A DNA stretch of 64,000 nt, taken from Mycobacterium sp. HUMS_12744610 (lineage in GTDB: Bacteria; Actinomycetota; Actinomycetes; Mycobacteriales; Mycobacteriaceae). The stretch lies in the NCBI RefSeq assembly GCF_041206865.1, contig NZ_JBGEDP010000001.1:372001-436000 (forward strand). Direction: 5' to 3'. Below are positions 11,379-21,052 of this stretch, piece after piece. The notes beneath the pieces were generated by a model. That model worked only from the letters and a program-made list of their open reading frames with translations. It searched no databases and was not told the origin of the DNA. The number at the start of each line of letters is the position of its first letter. The first letter of the stretch is position 1. A program made the position numbers and the translations under genes.

Positions 11379-12125
11379 TCAGTCCTCGCCGAGGATTCCG
11401 TAGATCTCCCGGCGCGCATTGTTGACGATCTCCACGATGCGCTGCTGCTGTTCGGCGGTGGCGGTGTGCGCGGATTGCGCCACCGCGCCGAACAACTGGC
11501 CCACGGCGGCCCGCAGGTTGACGTGGCCGGGGTCGGCGCCTTCGGCGATCTCGTCCCACGGTGGGGTCTCGATCTTCTCGGCGGCCGCGCGACCCTCGTC
11601 GGTCAACTCGAAAAGCTTCTTGCTGCCGTCGGTTTCGCTCGCGGCGATCAGGCCTTCGTCGTCCAGCAATTGCAGAGTCGGGTACACCGACCCGGGGCTG
11701 GGCTTCCAGATCCCGCTGCTGCGCTCGGCGATCTGCTGGATCATCTCGTAGCCGTGCATGGGCCGTTCGGCCAGCAGTGCCAGGATGGCCGCCCGCACGT
11801 CGCCGCGACGTCCGCGGCCGGGGCCGCCGCGCCGCCCGCCGCCGCGCCGCCCGCCCGGTCCGAAACCGAAGCCCGGGCCGAAGCCCGGACCGAAGCCGGG
11901 GCCGAAGCCCGGACCGAAGCCGGGGCCGAAGCCCATCGGCCCGCCATGGTCGCCGGCGTGGTCGCGAAGGTGCTCGCGGAACTCGTGCCGGGCGTGCCGC
12001 CTGGCACCGCGCAGGGCCCGCCATTGTGCGGGCCCGACACCGGGAACCGGGCCGGGGCCGAATCCGAAGCCCGGTCCGGGCCGGTCGCCGAACGGGCCGC
12101 TGCCCGGGGTGAAGGGGTGGTTCAT
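11379..12125 (-). CDS. PadR-family transcriptional regulator with Gly-Phe-Pro repeats
   Basis: Protein of 248 residues. The C-terminal half is a PadR winged-helix regulator: RAAILALLAERPMHGYEMIQQI near residue 110, PSPGSVYPTLQLLDDEGLI near 140, then a helical dimerisation arm. The N-terminal half (residues 1-108) is low-complexity, with about six tandem GFGP-type units and a Gly/Arg-rich tract just before the helix-turn-helix. PadR proteins usually repress a nearby gene and themselves, and release DNA on binding a small molecule. The Arg/Gly tail could add non-specific DNA binding or drive clustering; that is inference. A palindromic AT-rich site lies upstream. Confidence 0.85.
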   Translation of the reverse strand: MNHPFTPGSGPFGDRPGPGFGFGPGPVPGVGPAQWRALRGARRHARHEFREHLRDHAGDHGGPMGFGPGFGPGFGPGFGPGFGPGFGFGPGGRRGGGRRGGPGRGRRGDVRAAILALLAERPMHGYEMIQQIAERSSGIWKPSPGSVYPTLQLLDDEGLIAASETDGSKKLFELTDEGRAAAEKIETPPWDEIAEGADPGHVNLRAAVGQLFGAVAQSAHTATAEQQQRIVEIVNNARREIYGILGED

Positions 12126-12169
12126 TGTGTGTCCTTACGTCTGGTGAGTGAAGCGACGGTCATGCGCTC

Positions 12170-12189
12170 CGATATATAACGATATATCG
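12170..12189. promoter_or_regulatory. Candidate PadR operator and promoter element
   Basis: The AT-rich stretch CGATATATAACGATATATCG holds two GATATAT copies and the perfect palindrome CGATATATCG. It stands out in very GC-rich DNA and sits 45 bases upstream of the padR start. It could be the -10 region and the auto-operator of the regulator. No experimental basis; position and symmetry only. Confidence 0.45.
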
Positions 12190-12282
12190 CGACCTAACGC
12201 GATGCAACGTCGGAGGCGTGCGGGGGCCACGTCCGCCCGGCAGAGCGGCAATAGTGGAGCGGCGGTGGTGGACGACGCGCGA

Positions 12283-13110
12283 TCAGCGCGGCGGAGCGAA
12301 CCCGCCCGGCGGCGGCCCCTGCGGCGGCCACGGGGCGCCCGGCGGCCCGTAGCCCCACGGCGGTGGGTCGGGCGGTCGCAGGCGCGCCAGTTCGCGACGG
12401 TGCCGTTCGGCCAGGACCGCGGCGAGCACGAGTTCCGGCGGCGCGCCGGGCGGGGGTGGCGGGGCGATGCGTGACACGACGTCGCCGGCGATCCGGTACG
12501 CCATCTGCTGGCGCAGACTCGGATCGAGTTGCGTTGCCCTGCCGAGAAATTGGCGAGCCACATCCGCTTGGCCGGCGTCCAGGCCCGAGAGCTGCAGCGA
12601 CGAAGCCCACCACGCCAGCGCCGGCGGCATCGCGGGCGGCGGCGCCATCCGGGGTCCCCGTTCGCTGACGACCACCGTGCCGGCGAAGACGTCACCGATG
12701 CGTTTGGCCCGCGGCGAGAGGATGCTGCAGATGACGGCGGGGCTGCCGGCCAGCATCCAGATCTCCACGACCGATGCCAGCGCGCGAAACAGGGCCTGCC
12801 GGAATCGTTCCGGGCCACCGTCGTCGGACACCACCCGCAGGCCCATGACGATCTTGCCGACCGACCTTCCCCGCGTGGTGGTTTCGAAAATCAGTGGGTA
12901 CCCGACGATCACCAGCACCGTGAAGACGATCAGGATGGCGGCGGTCAGCGCGCTGTCGAACTGGGTGAGGGTGGCGGCCCACAGCAGCAGTCCCAACACG
13001 TAGCAGACGAAGATCACCGCGATGTCGATCAGTGCGCTCACGGCCCGCACGGGCAACTGGGCGATCTGCACGTCGAGCACCACGGCGTCCCCGGTCACCA
13101 CCTCCGACAT
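12283..13110 (-). CDS. RDD-family membrane protein
   Basis: Protein of 275 residues. The RDD domain holds an Arg-Asp pair (LPVRAVSALIDIAVIF near residue 20), two or three membrane helices (near 25-45, 55-75 and 120-140) and a GRSVGKIVMGLRVV segment near residue 82. A cytoplasmic tail rich in Pro follows (APPPPPGAPPE and WGYGPPGAPWPPQGPPPGG). Function is unknown. The start at 13110 leaves only 25 bases to the divergent SpoIIM-like gene, so the two promoters must overlap. M. tuberculosis keeps this pair next to its moxR2 operon. Confidence 0.8.
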   Translation of the reverse strand: MSEVVTGDAVVLDVQIAQLPVRAVSALIDIAVIFVCYVLGLLLWAATLTQFDSALTAAILIVFTVLVIVGYPLIFETTTRGRSVGKIVMGLRVVSDDGGPERFRQALFRALASVVEIWMLAGSPAVICSILSPRAKRIGDVFAGTVVVSERGPRMAPPPAMPPALAWWASSLQLSGLDAGQADVARQFLGRATQLDPSLRQQMAYRIAGDVVSRIAPPPPPGAPPELVLAAVLAERHRRELARLRPPDPPPWGYGPPGAPWPPQGPPPGGFAPPR

Positions 13111-13135
13111 AACACCGAACGGTACCCTGCCCAGG

Positions 13136-14128
13136 GTGGACGTCGACGCATTCGTGCTGACCCATCGCGCTACCTGGGACCGGCTGGACCGGTTGGTCAA
13201 GGGGCGCCGGTCGCTGACCGGCGCGGAGGTCGACGAGCTCGTCGAGCTCTATCAGCGGGTGTCCACCCACCTGTCGATCCTGCGGTCGGTGTCGTCGGAT
13301 TCGCTGCTGACCGGCAGGCTCTCGAGCCTGGTGGCACGCGCGCGCTCGGTGGTGACCGGCGCGCACGCGCCGCTGAGCAGGACGTTCGTCCGGTTCTGGA
13401 CCGTCTCCTTCCCGGTGGTCGCCTATCGCACCTGGCGGTGGTGGCTGGGCACGGCGGTGGTGTTCCTCGCGGTCGTGGCGGCCATCGCATTCTGGGTGTC
13501 GGCGAATCCCGAGGTGCAATCGGCGGTCGGAACACCAAGCGAAATCGACGAATTGGTCAACCACGACGTCGCCTCGTACTACAGCGCGCACCCCGCGGCG
13601 GCGTTCGCGCTGCAGGTGTGGGTGAACAACTCCTGGGTTTCCGCGCAGTGCATCGCGTTGTCGGTGCTGCTGGGGCTGCCGATCCCGATCGTGCTGTTCA
13701 AGAACGCCGCCAACGTGGGCCTGATCGCCGGCCTGATGTTCAACGCGGGCAAGGGCGGTGTCCTGCTCGGCCTGCTGGCCCCGCACGGGCTGCTGGAGCT
13801 CACCGCGGTGTTTCTGGCGGGCGCGACGGGAATGCGGCTGGGCTGGTCGGTGATCTCGCCGGGGGACCGGCCACGCGGTCAGGTGCTCGCCGAGCAGGGC
13901 CGGGCCGTCGTGTCGGTCGCCGTGGGACTGGTCGCGGTGTTGCTGGTGTCCGGGCTCATCGAGGCGTTGGTGACGCCGTCGCCGCTACCGACGGCCGTCC
14001 GGGTCGGCATCGGTGTCCTGGCCGAGGTGGCGTTCCTGTCCTACGTGGTCTACTTCGGCCGCCGCGCGGCCAAAGCCGGGGAGTCCGGCGACATCGAGGA
14101 CGCCCCGGACGTGGTCCCGACGGGCTAG
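13136..14128 (+). CDS. Stage II sporulation protein M-like membrane protein
   Basis: Protein of 330 residues of the SpoIIM/DUF95 family. An N-terminal helical cytosolic part (to about residue 90) is followed by five to six membrane segments, with the conserved VWVNNSWVSAQCIALS and GLLAPHGLLELTAVFLAGATG blocks. Mycobacteria do not sporulate. This family, together with RDD, MoxR, DUF58 and DUF4129 genes, is a widespread envelope-linked set of unknown purpose. GTG start at 13136; the stop overlaps the end of the convergent DUF58 gene by four bases. Confidence 0.85.
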   Translation: MDVDAFVLTHRATWDRLDRLVKGRRSLTGAEVDELVELYQRVSTHLSILRSVSSDSLLTGRLSSLVARARSVVTGAHAPLSRTFVRFWTVSFPVVAYRTWRWWLGTAVVFLAVVAAIAFWVSANPEVQSAVGTPSEIDELVNHDVASYYSAHPAAAFALQVWVNNSWVSAQCIALSVLLGLPIPIVLFKNAANVGLIAGLMFNAGKGGVLLGLLAPHGLLELTAVFLAGATGMRLGWSVISPGDRPRGQVLAEQGRAVVSVAVGLVAVLLVSGLIEALVTPSPLPTAVRVGIGVLAEVAFLSYVVYFGRRAAKAGESGDIEDAPDVVPTG

Positions 14129-15458
14129 AGCCGCCCGCTGGCCTTCATCGCCAGATAACGGTCGGCGAGGGCGGGCGCCAGGTCGGCGGGCACGGCGTCG
14201 ACGACCTCCACCCCGCTGCCGCGCAGCCGGGCGGCGATCACGCGGCGCTCGTTGCGGGAACGCTCGGCGGCCGCGGCGTCGTACACCGCGGCCGCGTCGG
14301 CGCGCCCGGCGGCCATCTCGTCGACGCGCGGATCGGCGACCGCCGCGACCATCAGGTGATGGCGGGCCGACAACGTCCCCAGCACCGGCAGCAGCCCCTC
14401 CTCGAGCGCGGTCGCGTTGAGATCGGTCAGCAGCACCACCAGGGATTGCTGCCGGGTACGCCGAACCAGCGCCGACGCCAGTGCACGCCAGTCGGTTTCG
14501 ACGAGCGTCGGCTGCAGCGGTGCCATCGCCTCGACCAGCTGGGTGAGCAGTTCGGTGCGGGAGGCCCCGACCACCGCGGCGCGGCTCACCCGGTCGTGGG
14601 CCAGGAAGTCCACGTGGTCGCCGGCCCGCATCGCGAGCGCCGCGAGCAGCAGGGCGGCATCCATCGCCCAGTCCAGTCGCGGCCAGCCCGCCGGTCCGGT
14701 GCCGGGATCGGACAAAGTCGGGTCGACGCCGACGCGGCCGGCGGCCGTGCGCCCGGTGTCGAGCACGAGCACCACCCGGCGGTCGCGTTCGGGCCGCCAG
14801 GTGCGGACCACCACGTCGGCGCGGCGCGCGGTGGCGCGCCAGTCGATCGAGCGCACGTCGTCGCCGACGACGTATTCGCGCAGCGAATCGAATTCGGTTC
14901 CCTGGCCGCGGATCAGCGTGGGCAGCGGCCCGTCCATCTCGCGCAGCTTCGCGAGCCGCGACGGCAGGTGCTTGCGGGACAGGAACGGCGGCAGCACCCG
15001 CACCCGGCCGGGCACCGTCCGCGAGGTTTGCCGCCCGGCCAGCCCCAGCGGGCCGATCGAGCGGGCCGTGACCGCCGCCGCACGCTGGTCGCCGCGCCGC
15101 ACCGGCCGAAGGCGGGTCCGGATCAGCAGGTGCTGCCCGGCCCCGATGGTGACGGGATGGACGCGCGGCTGCGCGCGGGCGCTGGGTGGCCAGGCGTCGC
15201 GGATCTGGCCGCGGAACCGGCGGCGGCCGTCGTTGTGGACCGTCAGGACCGCGTCCACCTCCTGGCCGAGCCGCACCGAGCCGTCCGGGGGGCGGGTGTA
15301 CCGCAGCCCCCCGGTGCCGGCCGCCATCCCGACGTCGACGGCGACCGCGGCGACCAGAGCCGCCAGCAGGGCGACGAAAGCCCTTGCCGGCCAGTCAGAT
15401 ACGGCGATCGGCAGGGCGCATAGCAGTGCTACCAGGCCGGTGCGTCCGGTCAGGACCA

Positions 15459-15459
<1 letters not shown>
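14125..15459 (-). CDS. DUF58 domain protein (vWA-like)
   Basis: Protein of 444 residues. Two N-terminal membrane helices (residues 5-45) are followed by a beta-rich region and the DUF58 block, GTEFDSLREYVVGDDVRSIDWRAT split around residue 205, then a von Willebrand A-like fold (VVLVLDTGRT near 240). DUF58 proteins nearly always accompany a MoxR ATPase, which is thought to act on them as a chaperone. The GTG start lies within the stop of moxR (TAGTG), so the two are made together. Confidence 0.88.
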
Positions 15460-16432
<973 letters not shown>

Positions 16433-16436
<4 letters not shown>

Positions 16437-17563
16437 GATGCGGTGACCTGCCTTTCGATGTCGTCGAGCGCACGGGCAAGTTGTAGCAGTTCGTCGTCGG
16501 TGGCCGGGGGTGGGCCGTAGAGCCGGTGGGCGACGAGTCCGGCGTCGGCACGGCCGCGCTGCGCGACGGCCGCCACCACCGCCGGGGGCGGCGCGCCCGC
16601 GCCCAGCCCGAGCCGGGGCAGCAGCCGCTGCACCGTGGCCAGGCGCAGCGCCGCGGCGGCCCGGTCGCGGGCCCGGCGCGACCGGTACAGCCGGGCGCGG
16701 CCCTCGACGGTCTCCGACGCGCGCACCACCACGGGCAACTCCTCGGTCACCAGCGGGCCCGGCCGGCGGCCCTTCCAGAACGCCACCAGCGCCACCACCA
16801 GGCACAGCTGCCAGAGCAACCAGGTCACGTTGCCGGGGATCAGGCCGAAAAGCGAAGTGGTGGAGGAGTTCTCACCCTCGAAGTGCTGGGGCGCATACCA
16901 GATGAGGCGGGGCCGGTCGCCGGCGAGGTTCATCGCCAGCGCGGCGTTGCCCGCCCGCAGCAGGCCCCCGTTGGTCATGAACTCGGCGCTGCCCACCACG
17001 GTGACGGCCCGGCCGTGGGCCCGGAACCGGATCAGCACCCCGCCGTAGCAACTCGTCACGGCCCTGCCGGCGTCGGCCCGGTAGCTGTCGCTGGGCCCGA
17101 AGCGCGCCGCTCCGGCCCGGTCGGCTTCGCGCAGCGTGCAGTCCGGGCTGCTGTCGAAGCCTTTCGGCGCCGGCTGCTTGCGTACGCCGGGCAGCAGCGC
17201 CTCGCGGGTCCGTGCCGTCGGCTCGACCAGCAGCAGATCGCCTGGGGCGCCGGCCAGTTCGTCCAGCACCGGGTCGGTCAGGTATTGGCTCTGCGCCACC
17301 AGGATCAGGGTGGCGGGGCGCGCGGCCCGCTCGACGTCGGCGATGCCGGTGGCGACGACGACCTCGACACCGTTGTCGCGTAGCAGCGTCACCAGGGCGT
17401 GGGCGCCGTCGGGTGCGGTCGACGCCGGATCCATCGGAGCTCCGGACCGTGGTGCGGTCAGGTAGGCGCCGACGCCGGCGACGGCCGCGATGACCAGCAG
17501 CGACAGCGCCGCCCAGCGCCAGGTGCGTCGGCGCTGCGCTGCGGTCCCGGGTGCCGCCGTCAC
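16433..17563 (-). CDS. DUF4350 membrane protein
   Basis: Protein of 376 residues. One membrane helix near residues 16-36 precedes an extracytoplasmic DUF4350 domain (GAHALVTLLRDNGVEVVVA near 55, LLLVEPT near 110). A second helix lies at about 252-270 (VTWLLWQLCLVVALVAFWKG), followed by a cytosolic tail. It resembles GldG-like substrate-binding folds. It sits between the DUF4129 and moxR genes with four-base overlaps on both sides. Role unknown; presumably part of the same membrane complex. Confidence 0.85.
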
Positions 17564-18210
17564 CGGACCCGCGCCCAGGACTCGACGGTGCCGGCCGCCG
17601 GCGCCGCGGGGGCACCGGCCGGCGAGCGTGACCTCAGGTGCTCGTCGAGGTCGGCGATCATCCGGTACTCGGGCTCGGTGCCGGGTCGCTCGCCGTAGGT
17701 GACATCGTTGAAAGCGGTTGCCGCCCGGGATAATTCACCGGCCAGGTGGGGAAGTGTGGCGCCGGCGTCGCGGGCCAGCTCGTTGGCGGTCCGCCCGGGA
17801 GTCGCGCCGAGCACCCCGGTCTCCTCGAGCTGGCGGGCGACCGCGCGGAGCCGGTGCCGGATCGCCGCGGCCCAATCGCCTTCGGCGGCAAAGCCTTCGG
17901 CGGTCGCGCGGTGCTGCGCGGCGGTGAGCTGCGTGGCCGCGAACAGCGCGACCCCACTGCGGCGGGTGCGCAGCGTGCGCCGCGCGACCCGGACTGCGAT
18001 GACCACCGCGACCGCCAGCAGGACGAACAGCACCGCGGCGGTGAACCATCCGCCCGGCAGCGACGCGGTCTTCTCCAGCAGCCGGTACAGCTGTTCGTTG
18101 ATCCAGTCGGACAGCTGCTGCCAGGCCGAGCCCCGGGAATAGACCGGCTTGTCCAGCTCGGCCTGCGCGGCCCGGTGGGCGGCATCGCGGTCGATGTCGA
18201 TGGAAGGCAC
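17560..18210 (-). CDS. DUF4129 domain protein
   Basis: Protein of 216 residues with one central membrane helix (WFTAAVLFVLLAVAVVIAVRV, about 54-75) and a cytosolic DUF4129 domain (AAAIRHRLRAVARQLEETGVL near 115, GRTANELARDA near 140, FNDVTYGERPG near 168). This domain often sits at the end of transglutaminase-like or MoxR operons. GTG start at 18210, 24 bases after the upstream gene; the stop overlaps the DUF4350 GTG. Confidence 0.82.
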   Translation of the reverse strand: MPSIDIDRDAAHRAAQAELDKPVYSRGSAWQQLSDWINEQLYRLLEKTASLPGGWFTAAVLFVLLAVAVVIAVRVARRTLRTRRSGVALFAATQLTAAQHRATAEGFAAEGDWAAAIRHRLRAVARQLEETGVLGATPGRTANELARDAGATLPHLAGELSRAATAFNDVTYGERPGTEPEYRMIADLDEHLRSRSPAGAPAAPAAGTVESWARVR

Positions 18211-18234
18211 GGTGTGATGGTCCTCGCTCGGCCT

Positions 18235-19350
18235 CTACGCGGGCCGGGTCAGCCAGAGGTTGTCGGTGGATGCATAGGGCCCGCCGGCGGCCCCGGTCTG
18301 CAGCACCAGGTCGAACGCCTCGGCGCGCATGCGGCGGTCGGTGTAGAGCAGCACGACGACCCCGGCGTTGAACGGGGCCGTGACGATCTGGCCGATCGTA
18401 GACCCGACGGTGGCGATCGCGGTACCGAGCACCAGCACGGCGGTGGACGCGCCCTGGGCCAGCACCAGCTGGCCCGCGATGCTGAACGGCGCGGCGATCG
18501 CGTTCGCGACGACGGTGGCCACGACGAACGTCAGCGTCCGGATGCCCAGCACCCGCCAGAAGCCGTTGCGGACCAGCGCGAAGGACCGGGTGATCGCGTC
18601 GATGACGGGCAGCCGCTCCAGCACGATCAGCACCGGCGCGAACAGCACCACCGTGTACAGGTAGACCAGCAGCGCCAGCATCCCCAACAGCAGCGGGAAC
18701 CCGAACACGATCGCCGCCGCCCCGCTGCCGACCGCCGCCAGCACCGCGGCCGCGACCGCCGCCAGGCCGCCGAGGGTGGCCACTGCGGCGGCCTCCAGCA
18801 TCGCCAGTCCGAGCAGGGGAAGCAGCCGCCCGCGAATCCTGGCCCAGGTCTCGCCGATGGTGATCGTCGACCCGAAGACCGCGCGCCCGACGATGACGGT
18901 GAGCATGCCCGACAGCAGCATGCCGCCCAGCCACGTGACCAGCAGGCCGGCGGCAATCGACGCCAGGAGTGCGCCCACGACCGCGGAACTCGGCTCGTCC
19001 GGCTGCCCGGCGGTGGCGCCGCCGAAAGCCGTCAGGGGCCCGAGCGTGGCGACGAGCGTGATGATCTGCATGACCACGACCACCGAGGCGGTCAGTCCGA
19101 GCGTGGCCCGCGGGTTGGCGCGGATGTAGCCGACCGCCCCGTTGAAGATCTCGCTCAGGGTCAACGGCCGCAGCGGGATGATCCCGGGTTTGACGATCGC
19201 CGGCGGCCGGTACGGGGAACCGTATTGCGGCGGGCCATAGCCGTACGGGGAGCCGTATTGCGGGCCATAGCCGTATGGGGAGCCGTATGGGGAGCCGTAG
19301 CCGTACGGGGAGCCGTAGCCGTACCGGGGGCCGGGCGGGGGCGCGTTCAC
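18235..19350 (-). CDS. Multi-spanning membrane protein with Tyr-Gly repeats (Rv3689-like)
   Basis: First gene of the DUF4129-DUF4350-MoxR-DUF58 operon. The N-terminal 60 residues are low-complexity repeats of the kind YGSPYGYGSPYG. They are followed by a membrane domain like that fused to glycerophosphodiester phosphodiesterases: TLSEIFNGAVGYIRANPRATLGL near residue 75, then six hydrophobic helices. There is no catalytic phosphodiesterase domain. The start is unclear. GTG at 19350 begins VNAPPPGPRYG and GTG at 19395 adds 15 residues. A better-looking opening (MTNDGCGRLGYFG, from 19406) is in another frame and stops at 19347, which hints at a frameshift at the 5' end. Confidence 0.78.
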   Translation of the reverse strand: MNAPPPGPRYGYGSPYGYGSPYGSPYGYGPQYGSPYGYGPPQYGSPYRPPAIVKPGIIPLRPLTLSEIFNGAVGYIRANPRATLGLTASVVVVMQIITLVATLGPLTAFGGATAGQPDEPSSAVVGALLASIAAGLLVTWLGGMLLSGMLTVIVGRAVFGSTITIGETWARIRGRLLPLLGLAMLEAAAVATLGGLAAVAAAVLAAVGSGAAAIVFGFPLLLGMLALLVYLYTVVLFAPVLIVLERLPVIDAITRSFALVRNGFWRVLGIRTLTFVVATVVANAIAAPFSIAGQLVLAQGASTAVLVLGTAIATVGSTIGQIVTAPFNAGVVVLLYTDRRMRAEAFDLVLQTGAAGGPYASTDNLWLTRPA

Positions 19351-19494
19351 CAAGCCCGGTGGCCTTCGGAGCCGAAGTAGCCCAAGCGGCCGCACCCATC
19401 GTTCGTCATGGCCTCCATCCTGTCGGCGGCCGGTTCATTTCTCAATCTCGGTGTCGCAATCTCCCGGTTGGCCGTGGCGCGTACCGTTCCAGAC

Positions 19495-19959
19495 ATGGCG
19501 GAACTCAAGGCCCGGATCCGGGCGGACCTGACCCAGGCGATGAAGGCGCAGGACAAGTTGCGCACCGCGACGCTGCGCATGCTGCTGGCCGCGATCCAGA
19601 CCGAGGAAGTCTCCGGCAAGCAGGCCAAGGAACTCACCGACGAAGACGTCCTCAAGGTGCTGACCAGGGAGTCCCGCAAGCGTGGCGAGGCCGCCGAGAT
19701 CTACACCCAGAACGGCCGGGGCGACCTGGCCGCCAACGAGCACGCCGAGGCCCGGGTCATCGACGAGTACCTGCCCACCCAGCTGACCGAGGCCGAGGTG
19801 GCCGACGTCGCCGACACCGCGATCGCCCAGGTCGCCGAGGAGATCGGCGAGCGGCCCGGCATGAAGCAGATGGGCATGGTGATGAAGGCGGCCACCGCGA
19901 TCGCGGCCGGCAAGGCCGACGGCGCCCGCCTGTCCGCGGCGGTCAAAGAGCGCCTATGA
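19495..19959 (+). CDS. GatB/YqeY-domain protein
   Basis: Protein of 154 residues, all helical, of the YqeY family related to the tail domain of the GatB amidotransferase subunit. Typical segments are ADLTQAMKAQDKLRTATLRMLLAAIQ near residue 8 and IDEYLPTQLTEAEV near 88. The family is thought to bind tRNA or assist amidation, without proof. ATG at 19495. Its last 17 bases overlap the end of the convergent nrfD-like gene. In M. tuberculosis its homologue lies beside rsfB. Here about 19.5 kb separates the two, so the formate/selenium and stress blocks lie inserted between ancestral neighbours. Confidence 0.9.
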   Translation: MAELKARIRADLTQAMKAQDKLRTATLRMLLAAIQTEEVSGKQAKELTDEDVLKVLTRESRKRGEAAEIYTQNGRGDLAANEHAEARVIDEYLPTQLTEAEVADVADTAIAQVAEEIGERPGMKQMGMVMKAATAIAAGKADGARLSAAVKERL

Positions 19960-21052
19960 CGCGCGCCGCGGCGCCGCGCGCGGCCCGCGCCGCCGCAACG
20001 ACCCGCGGGAACTGCGGTCCCCGGTCGTCGCCGCGGGCCGGCCGGCCGGCGTCGAGCCGTTCCCGCTGCGGCACCACGACGTACTTCGGGTCGCGGGTGG
20101 ATTCGACCCCGGCCTCGAACACCCCGAACCGCTGCAGCACGCTGCCGGACAGCAGCGCCAGCCCGGACAGGGCCGCGACACCGCGGTTGCGTCCGCCCGC
20201 CACCGCGCCCAGCGCCCCGGCGACCGTCAGGTACTCGGCCGGCTTGCGCAGCCGGTGTGCTTTGCCGCTGGTGTAGGCCTGCGCGGCCAGACCGATGCGC
20301 CGCTCCATGAGCCGCGACGCCGCGACCTCGAGGCCGGCGCCCAGGACGGCCAGCCGGCGGGCCGGGCCGGCCTCGGCGACCGGCGCCAGCAGCATCCCCA
20401 GCCCGCCGCCGCTGGCCGCGGCCGACCCGGTGAACACGAACGGCAGGTACGGGTGTGCGGCGTTCCAGGCCGGGACGGCGGTCTGCGACAGCAGCACCGC
20501 GGTGTAGGACGCGACCCCCGGCGCGAAAGCGGCTGCCGATAGCCCCGCCGGGCGCGCCGAGGCGGCCAGCAGCCGGCCGGGCGCGGACCCTCGCAGCGCC
20601 GACGGCATCAGCTCGGCGGCCCCGGCCAGCCCGGCGCCGGGACCGTAGGCGGACAGGATCCAGGTGCCCACGCTCATCGGCGAACTCGGCTTGGCCACCC
20701 GCAGCATGTGGTGGAACCGCTCGGGGCGGCCCAGATCGGCGATGAGTAAGTACATGCTGGCGACCAGGCTGGCCAGCGCCCCGACCCGCCCCACGCGGCG
20801 CAACTCGCGCCGGCCGGTCAGGTCGGCCCCGGCGGCCAGCAGCGCCGAGCCCCCCGACAGGCCCCCGGCGAACAGGTAGGCGGCGATCTTCCACTCCCAT
20901 ACCGGCGTCTTGAGCACCGCACGCCCGTAGTACGACCGGAACTCGGCGCGCGGCACGGCGAGCTGCTCACGGCCCCCGCCGCTACCCCGACCGCGCGAGA
21001 AAGTCTGGGCGTGGACGTCCTGCGCGCCCGCCTCGCTGCGCTGTTCCCTCAC
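19943..21052 (-). CDS. NrfD/PsrC-like membrane subunit of formate dehydrogenase
   Basis: Protein of 369 residues and the last gene of the selC-selA-selB-fdhA-fdhB operon. A charged N-terminal arm (to about residue 45) leads to eight or so hydrophobic helices. The opening segment SYYGRAVLKTPVWEWKIAAYLFAGG is the NrfD pattern. NrfD proteins pass electrons to or from quinones in the membrane and partner a four-cluster ferredoxin subunit, which is exactly the upstream gene. The GTG start overlaps the fdhB stop (GTGA). It is not a cytochrome b type FdnI, as no haem-ligand histidine pairs stand out. Confidence 0.82.
   Translation of the reverse strand: MREQRSEAGAQDVHAQTFSRGRGSGGGREQLAVPRAEFRSYYGRAVLKTPVWEWKIAAYLFAGGLSGGSALLAAGADLTGRRELRRVGRVGALASLVASMYLLIADLGRPERFHHMLRVAKPSSPMSVGTWILSAYGPGAGLAGAAELMPSALRGSAPGRLLAASARPAGLSAAAFAPGVASYTAVLLSQTAVPAWNAAHPYLPFVFTGSAAASGGGLGMLLAPVAEAGPARRLAVLGAGLEVAASRLMERRIGLAAQAYTSGKAHRLRKPAEYLTVAGALGAVAGGRNRGVAALSGLALLSGSVLQRFGVFEAGVESTRDPKYVVVPQRERLDAGRPARGDDRGPQFPRVVAAARAARGAAARVIGAL

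Noticed and set aside
11870..11935. Minisatellite or CRISPR in the padR gene
   Set aside because: The tandem units keep frame and encode Gly-Phe-Gly-Pro repeats of the PadR protein.
12529..15423. 964-codon plus-strand frame
   Set aside because: Runs across RDD, SpoIIM-like and DUF58 genes in the wrong frame; Gly/Arg/Pro shadow.
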